Assembly: GCA_002404055.1 (NCBI GenBank)
Contig: DHIZ01000047.1
Coordinates: forward strand, 1-19,709
DNA: 19,709 nt
Source: Chloroflexi bacterium UBA4733
GTDB taxonomy: Bacteria; Chloroflexota; UBA4733
Direction of reading: 5' to 3'
Numbering within the stretch: the stretch's first letter is position 1; every line of letters begins with the position of its first letter. The translations under genes were made by a program, and so were the position numbers. The notes beneath the pieces are model-generated. The model made no database searches and was not told where the DNA came from. It saw only the letters and a list, made by a program, of their open reading frames with translations. Positions 6,594-13,438 of the stretch are shown here, in pieces.

Positions 6594-7540
6594 CAACATC
6601 CGGCAGTGCCGATGACCAGCCTGCCGCGATCCTGTGCGAGCATGCTGTCAAGAGCTACGGTGGCAGACGAGTCGTTGACGACCTTTCGTTCAGTGTGCCA
6701 ACCGGCGAGGTGTTCGCGCTGCTGGGGCCGAACGGCGCCGGCAAGACCACAACCGTGGAGATACTAGAGGGGTACCGTCAGGCAGACACGGGAAGCGTGC
6801 GGGTGCTGGGCCTGGACCCACGCCGCGATGCCGCCCGCCTGAAGCAGCGCGTCGGCCTGATGCTGCAACAGGGCGGCATCTACCCAGGGCTGACTGCTGC
6901 CGAGGTCTTGCGCCTGTTCGCCGCCTTCTACGACCAGCCGGCGAGCCCGGAGGCACTGCTGGAGCAGGTCGGTTTGACGGCTGTTCGCCAGACGCGCTTC
7001 CGGCGACTTTCCGGCGGTCAGCAGCGGCGGCTGGCTCTGGCCGTCGCTCTGGTTGGCCGGCCGGACGTGGTCTTTCTGGACGAACCGACCGCCGGGATGG
7101 ACCCGCAGGCCCGGCAGTTGACATGGGGGATCATCCGCGGCCTCAAGGAGCGCGGCGCCACAGTGGTGCTGACGACCCACTTGATGGACGAGGCGCAGCG
7201 CCTGGCCGATCGGATTGCCATCATTGATCACGGCGCGCTCCTGGCGCTGGGGACGCCGCAACAGCTCTTGCAGCGGCGGTCCGGCGCCAGCACGTCACTA
7301 CGCCTGTCGCTCCCTTCGCCTGTTAGCCAGGGCGCCGTGGCGGCACTGCCCGGCGTCGACCAGGTACACATGGATGGACCGGCCGTCTATCGAATCGATA
7401 CTGCTGATCCGGCTGCCGTTGCCGCGACGCTCACAGTCTGGCTACGCGACCAGGGCATCCTGCTGGAGGAATTGCGCATCGGCGGCGCATCGCTTGAGGA
7501 GGTGTTCCTGCAGCTCACTGGAACGGATGTGCGCGAGTGA
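6590..7540 (+). CDS. ABC-2 type transporter ATP-binding protein (DrrA/CcmA-like)
   Basis: This cytoplasmic ATPase powers an ABC-2 exporter with the permease encoded next. Motifs, numbered from the chosen start, are Walker A GPNGAGKT (46-53), Q-loop LMLQQGGIYPGLT, signature LSGGQ (140-144), Walker B VVFLDEP (Asp164, Glu165) and the H-loop TTH. The C-terminal ending GGASLEEVFLQLTG is typical of drug/lipid-type ABC-2 ATPases. The conserved N-terminal strand CEHAVKSYGGRRVVDDLSFSV is encoded upstream of the first GTG (6695), which starts only nine residues before Walker A, so 6695 cannot be the real start. No in-frame ATG, GTG or TTG exists between about 6431 and 6695. I place the start at CTG 6590, overlapping the upstream TGA, with an AGGTGA site just before it. 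The end overlaps the permease start as GTGA. Confidence 0.88.
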   Translation: MTTSGSADDQPAAILCEHAVKSYGGRRVVDDLSFSVPTGEVFALLGPNGAGKTTTVEILEGYRQADTGSVRVLGLDPRRDAARLKQRVGLMLQQGGIYPGLTAAEVLRLFAAFYDQPASPEALLEQVGLTAVRQTRFRRLSGGQQRRLALAVALVGRPDVVFLDEPTAGMDPQARQLTWGIIRGLKERGATVVLTTHLMDEAQRLADRIAIIDHGALLALGTPQQLLQRRSGASTSLRLSLPSPVSQGAVAALPGVDQVHMDGPAVYRIDTADPAAVAATLTVWLRDQGILLEELRIGGASLEEVFLQLTGTDVRE

Positions 7541-8289
7541 ACGGCGGACGATTCTGGAGGGCAGTTGCCGCACAGACCGGCGTCGAGCTGCGGCTCACGC
7601 TTCGGCGGGGCGAGAGTCTGCTCATTACCCTGATCGTGCCGGTGCTCTTGCTGGTCTTCTTCTCCTCGCTCGGCGTCGTGCAGGCGCCGGGGACCGCCGG
7701 GCCGCCGGTGCAGTTCCTGTTGCCGGGCATGCTGGCGCTGGCGGTCATCTCGACCGGCATGGTCAGCGTTGGCATCGCCACCGCCTACGAGCGCTATTAC
7801 GGCGTGCTGAAGCTCCTGGGCGGCTCGCCTTTACCGCGAGCCGGCCTGATTGTCGCCAAGGTCCTTGCCGTGCTGGCACTGGAGATTGTGCAGGTCGCCG
7901 TGCTGCTGACCGTTGCGGCGGTGGCCTACGGCTGGCGGCCCCAGGGAGGCGTTGCCGCCGCCGGGGGCATCCTGGTGCTCGGTACCGCCGCCTTCACGGC
8001 ACTGGGCCTGGCGATGGCCGGCGGTCTGCGTGCGGAAATGACGCTGGCGGGGGCCAACGCCCTCTACCTGGTGTTCATCCTCATTGGTGATGTGGTGTTG
8101 CCGTTGAGCCACCTGCCTGGGCCCTTGCGCCTGCTGGCGCAGGTGTTGCCGGCGGCGCCCTTGACTGATGCCCTGCGCTCCGCCCTGGCAGGGGCGCCCG
8201 TTGCCGGCTATGCAGCATCCCTGGCCGAACTCGTCGCCTGGACGGTCGCCCTGGTGCTACTCGCCGCGCTGACGTTTCGCTGGGAGTGA
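7537..8289 (+). CDS. ABC-2 type transporter permease
   Basis: The 250-residue membrane protein has about six hydrophobic spans: LLITLIVPVLLLVFFSSL, FLLPGMLALAVISTGMVSVG, AKVLAVLALEIVQVAVLLTVAAVAYGW, the span around ILVLGTAAFTALGLAMAGGL, ALYLVFILIGDVVLPL, and LVAWTVALVLLAALTF. The central YERYYGVLKLLGGSPLPRAGLIVAKV segment is the coupling region typical of ABC-2 permeases (ABC2_membrane family). It should dimerise and pair with the ATPase directly upstream to export a hydrophobic compound, drug, lipid or glycan. The substrate cannot be told. Its GTG start at 7537 overlaps the ATPase stop (GTGA). The 3' end overlaps by 33 bases, on the opposite strand, the end of the unknown minus-strand gene that follows the tRNA. 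Confidence 0.9.
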   Translation: MNGGRFWRAVAAQTGVELRLTLRRGESLLITLIVPVLLLVFFSSLGVVQAPGTAGPPVQFLLPGMLALAVISTGMVSVGIATAYERYYGVLKLLGGSPLPRAGLIVAKVLAVLALEIVQVAVLLTVAAVAYGWRPQGGVAAAGGILVLGTAAFTALGLAMAGGLRAEMTLAGANALYLVFILIGDVVLPLSHLPGPLRLLAQVLPAAPLTDALRSALAGAPVAGYAASLAELVAWTVALVLLAALTFRWE

Positions 8290-8556
8290 CTGCTGCAGAT
8301 ACTGCAAGGTGCCGCTCGGCAGTTCGGCAACGTGCAGCAGCATGCGGCGCCCAGCGCCATCGGCCTCGTCCCAGTCCGTGCCGACGATGGCGGTGGCGGC
8401 CGTGAGGCGGAAGGCTACTTCGTCGGCCGCGCGGTAGTCGAAGGCGAGGCCGGCGGCTTCCAGAGATGACTGAACGGAGAGGCCGGCGTCGGCCAGACTC
8501 AGGCCCGTGTACTGATAGAGTTTGCGCAGGATGGTGAGGTAGGTCGTCTCCGCCAT
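8257..8556 (-). CDS. Unknown 99-residue protein, directly downstream of tRNA-Gln
   Basis: I do not recognise this small protein. The first half has an amphipathic helical start (TTYLTILRKLYQYTGLSLADAG) and the middle is acidic (TDWDEADGAGRR). The product has no signal peptide or membrane span. The start ATG at 8556-8554 has a good AGGAG site (forward 8566-8570) with nine-base spacing, sitting within a few bases of the tRNA 3' end. An upstream extension of the same frame to 8682 runs through the tRNA gene and is therefore rejected. There are only 15 bases between tRNA and start codon, so transcription probably begins at the tRNA promoter and the mRNA is released by tRNA 3' processing. Its last 33 bases overlap the ABC permease gene in opposite orientation. 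That overlap and the lack of a known family make the call moderate. Confidence 0.58.
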   Translation of the reverse strand: MAETTYLTILRKLYQYTGLSLADAGLSVQSSLEAAGLAFDYRAADEVAFRLTAATAIVGTDWDEADGAGRRMLLHVAELPSGTLQYLQQSLPAKRQRGE

Positions 8557-8571
8557 AGGGAAGAACTCCTG

Positions 8572-8642
8572 CTGCGGTGCAAGGATTCGAACCTCAGTTA
8601 ACTGATCCAGAATCAGCCGTCTTACCGCTAGACCACACCGCA
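8572..8642 (-). tRNA. tRNA-Gln (anticodon CTG)
   Basis: The reverse strand folds into a complete cloverleaf of 71 bases. The acceptor TGCGGTG pairs with CACCGCA (7 of 7) and G is the discriminator. The D arm is GTCT-AGCGGTA-AGAC. The anticodon arm is GCTGA-TTCTGGA-TCAGT (one G-T closing pair) with CTG in the anticodon position after the invariant T33. The T arm has loop TTCGAAT and stem TGAGG/CCTTG with two wobbles. The 3' CCA is not encoded. It decodes CAG. The gene diverges from ftsH and is followed within 15 bases by the unknown protein gene. Confidence 0.95.
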
Positions 8643-8663
8643 ATGTGTTGTGTACCAAGCTAC

Positions 8664-8692
8664 AGACTACCATGCACTGCATCGGCCGACAA
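8664..8692 (-). promoter_or_regulatory. Candidate promoter of the tRNA-Gln transcript
   Basis: On the reverse strand TTGTCG (8692-8687) is followed after exactly 17 bases by TGG-TAGTCT (-10 at 8669-8664, with an extended TGn). The predicted start is about 15 bases before the tRNA 5' end. The match to consensus is moderate. A perfect dyad CCGACA/TGTCGG (8686-8691 and 8699-8704) overlaps the -35 box. Confidence 0.4.
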
Positions 8693-8821
8693 GAAAACTG
8701 TCGGGTGTGCCGTATGCTTGACGTAGGAACGAGTGTTGATCCGGCAGTGCCGTCGCCTCAACAACGACGTCGGCACGCGGCATGCATAATGCGGCGGTGG
8801 CCGAGGCAAGGAGAATCCGCA

Positions 8822-10906
8822 ATGTCGCCCGAGGACCCCAGGGATGCGCCGGGAGAAGCCATGCAGCTTCCGGCCCGTATTCGGTCTGGTCCGCCGAAAC
8901 GCAATAGTAGCCGCCCGCGGCCACCGGGCCCGGAGGACCAGCGTGGCGCCACGGCCACGAGTGGCGGCCCCACCGGCGACGCACAGCGCCCCGCCACGTT
9001 TGGCGACCAGATGCGTTCGCCGCGTACCTGGATCGTCTTTGTGGTGATCTGGGTCGTCATCTTCTTCTTGATCCCGCTGCTCTTCCCCGGACCGACCGAC
9101 CTGCTCACCGTGTCCTACACCACCTTTACCCAGCAGGTGAACGCCGGGAACGTTGCCGATATCACCAGCCAGGGCACCGCCATTCAAGGCGACTTCAAGT
9201 CGGCCATCGCCGATCCCTCGCCGCCGGCGGGGCAGGCCGCCAAGCCGTACACCAAGTTTGCGACGGAAGTGCCCACCTTCGCCGACAATCGAAAGCTCGA
9301 CACCCTGCTGGAGTCCAAAGGCGTCATCATCAGCTCCAAGTCGCTGGTGGCGGCACGCTCGCCCTTGCTGACGCTGCTCCTCTCGTTTGGACCGACCTTG
9401 CTCCTGATCGCCGGCTTCGTCTGGCTGACGACGCGCGCGCAGAGCGCCGCCGGCGGCGGCGTCTTTAGCATGGGGCGCAGCAAGGCGCGGCGCTATGAAG
9501 CGGGCGGCGCGACGCCCCGTATCACGTTTGCCGATGTCGCCGGTATTGATGAGGTAGAGAACGAACTTGTCGAGATCGTCGACTTCCTCAAACAGCCGGC
9601 AAAGTACCAGCGTCTCGGCGGCACGGCCCCCAAGGGCGTGCTGTTGATCGGCTCGCCCGGCACCGGCAAGACGCTGCTGGCGCGCGCCGTCGCCGGGGAA
9701 GCCGGCGTGCCGTTCTTCAGCATCAGCGGTTCCGAGTTCATCGAGATGATCGTCGGCGTCGGCGCATCGCGGGTGCGCGACCTTTTTAACCAGGCCAAGC
9801 TGACGGCGCCGGCCATCATCTTTGTCGATGAGCTGGACGCCATTGGCCGTCGCCGCGGCGCCGGTAACCTGATGGGCGGCAACGACGAACGCGAGCAAAC
9901 GCTCAACCAGTTGCTGGTGGAGATGGATGGCTTCGACGCCCGCCAGGCCGTCATCGTGCTGGCGGCCACGAACCGCGCCGACGTGTTGGACCCCGCGCTC
10001 CTGCGACCCGGTCGCTTCGACCGCCGCGTCGTCGTGCAGCCGCCGGACCGTGCAGGTCGCGCCGCAATCCTGCGCGTCCACACACGGGGCGTGCCGCTAT
10101 CGTCCGGCGTCAGCCTGGAGGAGATTGCCAGCGAGACACCGGGCCTGGTCGGCGCGGACCTGCGCAACCTCATCAACGAGGCGGCGTTGCTGGCGGCGCG
10201 CAATAATCACGATGCCGTGGAGCGGGAGGACTTTACGGAAGCCCTGGAGAAAATCGCCCTGGGTGCCGCGCGGCGCATCACGCTTTCTCCGGAGGAGCGG
10301 GAACGCATCGCCTACCACGAGGGCGGCCACGCGCTAGTCGGTCTGTTGCAGCCGGAGGGTGATCCGGTGCGCCGGGTCACGGTGGTGCCCCGAGGGCAGG
10401 CGCTTGGCGTCACGCTCTCCGTGCCGGATGCGGACCGCTACAACTTGAGCGAAGGCTACATCCGCGCACGCATCGCCAACGCGTTGGGTGGCCGTGCCGC
10501 CGAGCAGGTGGTGTACGGCACGATCACGACCGGAGCGGAGAACGACCTCAAGCAAGTAACCAGCCTCGCCCGAGCCATGGTCACACGTTGGGGTATGAGC
10601 CCGGAAGTCGGTCTGGTCCAGGTGGAAAGCAACGATGACGGCAACTTCATAGATGGCATCGGCATGCCCGGCCAGGGGCGATCTTATAGCGACGAAATGG
10701 CGCACACCATCGACCAGGCTACACGCCGCATCATTGACGAGTGCTACGCCGAGGCCATCGACATTTTGCGTAGCAACCGAGAACGTCTGGACAGTCTAGT
10801 CGTGGCCCTCTTGCGCGAAGACTCGCTCAACTCCGACCAGATTCGGGAGGCGGCAGGGTTGGCAGATCGGGAATTGAAGGAGAGTCCGGTAGCGGCAGTA
10901 CGCTGA
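8822..10906 (+). CDS. ftsH: ATP-dependent zinc metalloprotease FtsH
   Basis: This 694-residue membrane protease degrades misfolded or short-lived membrane and cytosolic proteins as a hexamer. In order it shows a proline/arginine-rich cytoplasmic extension (about 1-60), TM1 ([20 protein letters not shown]), an extracytoplasmic domain, TM2 ([20 protein letters not shown]), an AAA+ domain with Walker A GSPGTGKT, Walker [36 protein letters not shown], and the peptidase zinc motif HEGGH, followed by the usual [12 protein letters not shown] and LGGRAAE segments. The pore loop reads MIVG rather than the usual M-F/Y-V-G. The start ATG at 8822 has a strong AAGGAGA site (about 8808-8814). An open frame back to 8645 has no such site and shows no FtsH similarity. 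The gene stands alone, divergent from tRNA-Gln. Family identity is certain; it may be one of several FtsH paralogues. Confidence 0.96.
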   Translation: MSPEDPRDAPGEAMQLPARIRSGPPKRNSSRPRPPGPEDQRGATATSGGPTGDAQRPATFGDQMRSPRTWIVFVVIWVVIFFLIPLLFPGPTDLLTVSYTTFTQQVNAGNVADITSQGTAIQGDFKSAIADPSPPAGQAAKPYTKFATEVPTFADNRKLDTLLESKGVIISSKSLVAARSPLLTLLLSFGPTLLLIAGFVWLTTRAQSAAGGGVFSMGRSKARRYEAGGATPRITFADVAGIDEVENELVEIVDFLKQPAKYQRLGGTAPKGVLLIGSPGTGKTLLARAVAGEAGVPFFSISGSEFIEMIVGVGASRVRDLFNQAKLTAPAIIFVDELDAIGRRRGAGNLMGGNDEREQTLNQLLVEMDGFDARQAVIVLAATNRADVLDPALLRPGRFDRRVVVQPPDRAGRAAILRVHTRGVPLSSGVSLEEIASETPGLVGADLRNLINEAALLAARNNHDAVEREDFTEALEKIALGAARRITLSPEERERIAYHEGGHALVGLLQPEGDPVRRVTVVPRGQALGVTLSVPDADRYNLSEGYIRARIANALGGRAAEQVVYGTITTGAENDLKQVTSLARAMVTRWGMSPEVGLVQVESNDDGNFIDGIGMPGQGRSYSDEMAHTIDQATRRIIDECYAEAIDILRSNRERLDSLVVALLREDSLNSDQIREAAGLADRELKESPVAAVR

Positions 10907-10962
10907 GGGAATGCTGGCGAGTCGTCCCGGGTGATGCAGTCTAGCGGAGGGAGGAGCGTTCA

Positions 10963-11544
10963 ATGGTTGCCGTAACGACAGAACGATATAGCATTGACGA
11001 TCTGGATGGATTTCCTGACGACGGACGGCGTCGGGAGCTCTCCAATGGGCGGATCGTGGAGTGGGATGTGACGACCTATCGTCATGGGTTCATGATTGTT
11101 GCGCTGGGGCGCATCCTCGGCAACTACGTCGTGCAACATCGACTCGGCCAGGTTATCGGAGCCGATGCACTCGTCCGCATCCTGGGCAGCCGCTTCGACG
11201 CCCGCGGCGCCGATGTTGCATTCTACGATAGGCGGCGCATCCCAACCGACATTGACGCATCAGCCACGGCGACGGCCCCTGACTTCGTCATCGAGGTACT
11301 CTCCCCAACCGATCGCGCCTCATTGGTTCAGGATAAGATTCGCGATTGGCTGCGGACGGGCGTGCGTCTGATCTGGTCTGTTGACCCCGTGACGGGCACG
11401 ACCGCGGTCTATCACGGGGAGCACGCGGCGATTGTGGGAGCCGAGGAGACCCTCGACGGTTACGACGTCGTTCCGGGTTTCACTCTTTGTATGGGAGAGG
11501 TATTGAACGAGTTGATAGCATTCCAAGAGGAGGCGTCGTCATAG
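10963..11544 (+). CDS. Uma2 family (DUF820) PD-(D/E)XK nuclease-like protein
   Basis: The 193-residue protein matches the Uma2/DUF820 layout. It opens with the RRRELSNGRIVEW strand (Glu25), then has GADVAFYD (Asp84), the core APDFVIEVLSPTDR (Asp107, Glu111) with a helix Lys at 125 (QDKIRDWLRTGVRLIWSVDP), and the closing DGYDVVPGFTL. These residues form a PD-(D/E)XK-type restriction-endonuclease fold. The family is hugely expanded in Cyanobacteria and Chloroflexota, and its biological role is still unclear. ATG at 10963 follows a GGAGGGAGGAG ribosome binding site with good spacing. It lies 56 bases after ftsH, which might permit read-through, but the strong own site suggests independent expression. 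Immediately after its stop lies a transposase remnant. Confidence 0.88.
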   Translation: MVAVTTERYSIDDLDGFPDDGRRRELSNGRIVEWDVTTYRHGFMIVALGRILGNYVVQHRLGQVIGADALVRILGSRFDARGADVAFYDRRRIPTDIDASATATAPDFVIEVLSPTDRASLVQDKIRDWLRTGVRLIWSVDPVTGTTAVYHGEHAAIVGAEETLDGYDVVPGFTLCMGEVLNELIAFQEEASS

Positions 11545-11718
11545 GACCCAGGCGGTTCAGCTAAGGCGAAACAGGGCGCGCAGGCGGTCCTGACCAGCAT
11601 CATCCGGACGTGTCAGCAGCAGGGGCGCGACTTCTTGGGAACGGCGGTCGAGTTGCTGCGCCAGCGGACGCTGGTCGCGCTTCGGCTGACTGGTCCCGTG
11701 CCCACTCGCCCGCCGTCG
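11545..11718 (+). pseudogene. Transposase C-terminal remnant (IS66-like pattern)
   Basis: Directly after the Uma2 stop, the frame starting at 11545 reads AKQGAQAVLTSIIRTCQQQG, then RDFLGTAVELLRQRTL and ending GPVPTRP. The QAVLTSIIRTCQQQGRD block is the kind of C-terminal helix found in IS66-like DDE transposases. There is no start codon or upstream catalytic domain, because the frame is cut off by the Uma2 gene. Beyond about 11718 it degenerates into unrelated arginine-rich codons. I take it as the leftover end of an old insertion. The family assignment is from memory of the pattern and is tentative. Confidence 0.5.
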
Positions 11719-11802
11719 CTCGCGGGCCGTAGAGCGGAAGGACCGTGGGCAGAACGAGGGCCGCGCCTCAGGCCGAAGAAGACAAAAGGCGGCGGCCAGG
11801 TA

Positions 11803-11829
11803 ATGACACGCCCCCCCCCGCGCTATAAT
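11803..11829 (+). promoter_or_regulatory. Promoter with perfect TATAAT and a C9 spacer tract
   Basis: ATGACA (11803-11808, five of six to TTGACA) and TATAAT (11824-11829, six of six) are separated by 15 bases that include nine consecutive C residues (11811-11819). The predicted start is near 11836, leaving a 60-base leader that ends in the AAGGAG site (11883-11888) of the binding-protein gene. The 15-base spacer is shorter than the 17-base optimum, and the C tract could change length by slippage. Confidence 0.55.
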
Positions 11830-11897
11830 GAACGCGGTAAACACGTACGTTGCCTCGACAGTGACCGGACCGGGTATCGCGTAAGGAGACCAGGGAT

Positions 11898-13421
11898 ATG
11901 GAAAAAACAGGGGCCAGGGTTCTCGGAATAGGTCGCACCGTCCTCAACCGGCGATCGTTGCTCCTCGCCGCGGCAGGGGTCGGGGCGGCGTTGACGCTCA
12001 GCAACTGCGGTGGGGCAGCGACGATCTCCGGGACCTCGAGTACGACCACGGGTGGCCCGACATCGATCGCACCGAGCACCGCTTCCAGCAGCGCCGCGGC
12101 GACGAGTCTGGCCACGACCGCGTCGACATCCTCCGCCGTGTCGTCGGTCACATCGGCAGTGACCAGCACCACGGCAAACCAGGCGACCTCGGCCGTTTCG
12201 AGCGCCGCCGCTGCCCCCACAACCTCGGGCAGCGCCGTCGAGTTCTGGCACATCTGGAGCAACGGCCCGTCGCGCACGTGGCTACTCCAGGCGCTCGCCG
12301 CACTGAAGTCCAAGGATCCCCAACTCAACGTAGCGGAGACAGCCGTAGACTTCTTCACCTTCGGCCAAAAAGTGACAGCAGCAGTGGCGGCCGGCACCTC
12401 CCCCAGCGTGACCATGGCCGACGCCGTCACCGCACCCCTGCGCGGCGTGAGCGGTGAGGACAGTCCGCTTGACGCCTACGTAGCCCGCGATGCTGTGCAC
12501 TTGGCGGACCTCGTCGACTATCAGGTCAACATGATGTCCTTCCAGGGCAAACTCTGGGGTCTTCCGTTCCGCCCGGACACGCGCGTGCTCTACATGAATA
12601 CGGCATTGCTGCAGGGCGCAGGACTCGATCCGACCAAGCCACCCGCCACCTGGGACGCCCTCTGGACGGCAGCCGCGCCCCTGATGAAGAAGGACAACGC
12701 CGGCGCCTACACGCAGGTCGGTTTCTATCCCTCCCTCGGTAACCTCTGGTTCTGGACCATGGCATTTACCGATGGGGTGGACTTTGTCGATGCGAGCGGA
12801 GTGCCGACCCTCAATACGCCGGCAATCCTGGAGACTTTGGATTGGTACGTCAAGTGGGCGAACCAGTACGGAGATGCGGCGATGGGCGCCTTCAACAAGT
12901 CGCTCTCGACCGGGCCCGGCAAGGATCCCTTTATGTTGGAAAAGCTGGCGTTCGCGGTGAACACCAATAGCTACAGCGCCACGCTCAAGCAGGCCGCACC
13001 CCATGTGCAATGGAGCACTGCGCTGGTTCCCTACAAGCTGCGCGAGGCGAGCTGGGGCGCCGGCTTCGATCTGGAAATGCCGCAGGGCGGCAAGAACCCG
13101 GATGGGTCCTGGGAACTGATCAAGTGGCTCGATCTGGACCCCACGATGAACCAGCAGAGCATCACCTTGACCAACAGTCTATCGGCCGTCAAGGCGATCA
13201 ACAACGCCCCCGCGTTCACAAAAGACCCCGTTTGGCAGACCGTCGTGGCCAGTTCCCTGGTGACTCGGGCGATCCCTCAGGTGCCGGCGGCGCACGACTG
13301 GTCGGGTCTTTTCTACAAGCACGTCGCCAGCGCCATCGCCGGGACAGAGGCGCCGCAGGATGCGTTGGCGAAAGCGCAAGCCCAGGTAATCGGCGAGTAT
13401 CAGACGAATAGCAAGAAGTAG
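11898..13421 (+). CDS. Carbohydrate ABC transporter substrate-binding lipoprotein (family 1), Tat-type signal
   Basis: The 507-residue protein starts with a twin-arginine signal (NRRSLLLAAAGVGAALTLSNC; Arg18-Arg19) and a lipobox-like LSNC with Cys37, so it should be an exported lipoprotein. Residues about 38-112 are a Ser/Thr/Ala low-complexity tether. The folded part begins at AVEFWHIWSNGPSRTWLLQAL and shows the extracellular solute-binding family 1 features: MADAVTAPL, FQGKLWGLPFRPDTRVLYMNTALLQGAGLDPTKPPATWD and GSWELIKWL. Such proteins capture sugars or oligosaccharides for CUT1-type importers. ATG at 11898 has AAGGAG nine bases upstream. It is followed after 17 bases by a GH38-like mannosidase, suggesting a mannose-containing ligand. 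The expected two permeases and ATPase are not in the window, so it must use a transporter encoded elsewhere or be a remnant locus. Confidence 0.9.
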   Translation: MEKTGARVLGIGRTVLNRRSLLLAAAGVGAALTLSNCGGAATISGTSSTTTGGPTSIAPSTASSSAAATSLATTASTSSAVSSVTSAVTSTTANQATSAVSSAAAAPTTSGSAVEFWHIWSNGPSRTWLLQALAALKSKDPQLNVAETAVDFFTFGQKVTAAVAAGTSPSVTMADAVTAPLRGVSGEDSPLDAYVARDAVHLADLVDYQVNMMSFQGKLWGLPFRPDTRVLYMNTALLQGAGLDPTKPPATWDALWTAAAPLMKKDNAGAYTQVGFYPSLGNLWFWTMAFTDGVDFVDASGVPTLNTPAILETLDWYVKWANQYGDAAMGAFNKSLSTGPGKDPFMLEKLAFAVNTNSYSATLKQAAPHVQWSTALVPYKLREASWGAGFDLEMPQGGKNPDGSWELIKWLDLDPTMNQQSITLTNSLSAVKAINNAPAFTKDPVWQTVVASSLVTRAIPQVPAAHDWSGLFYKHVASAIAGTEAPQDALAKAQAQVIGEYQTNSKK

Positions 13422-13438
13422 ACGAAAGGACCTCGCCG

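Noticed and set aside
8686..8704. CCGACA/TGTCGG dyad near the tRNA promoter as a riboswitch or terminator
   Set aside because: It is a six-base stem without a T tract or riboswitch-like complexity. I mention it only as overlapping the -35 box.
8660..10081. 473-codon open frame on the minus strand opposite ftsH
   Set aside because: It has no recognisable domain, mirrors the well-identified FtsH coding strand, and also runs over the tRNA-ftsH promoter region. It is a by-product of high GC content.
11768..12430. 220-codon minus-strand frame over the start of the binding-protein gene
   Set aside because: It is the reverse reading of the Ser/Thr/Ala repeat tether, giving low-complexity Ala/Val text. 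It would also run backwards through the TATAAT promoter.
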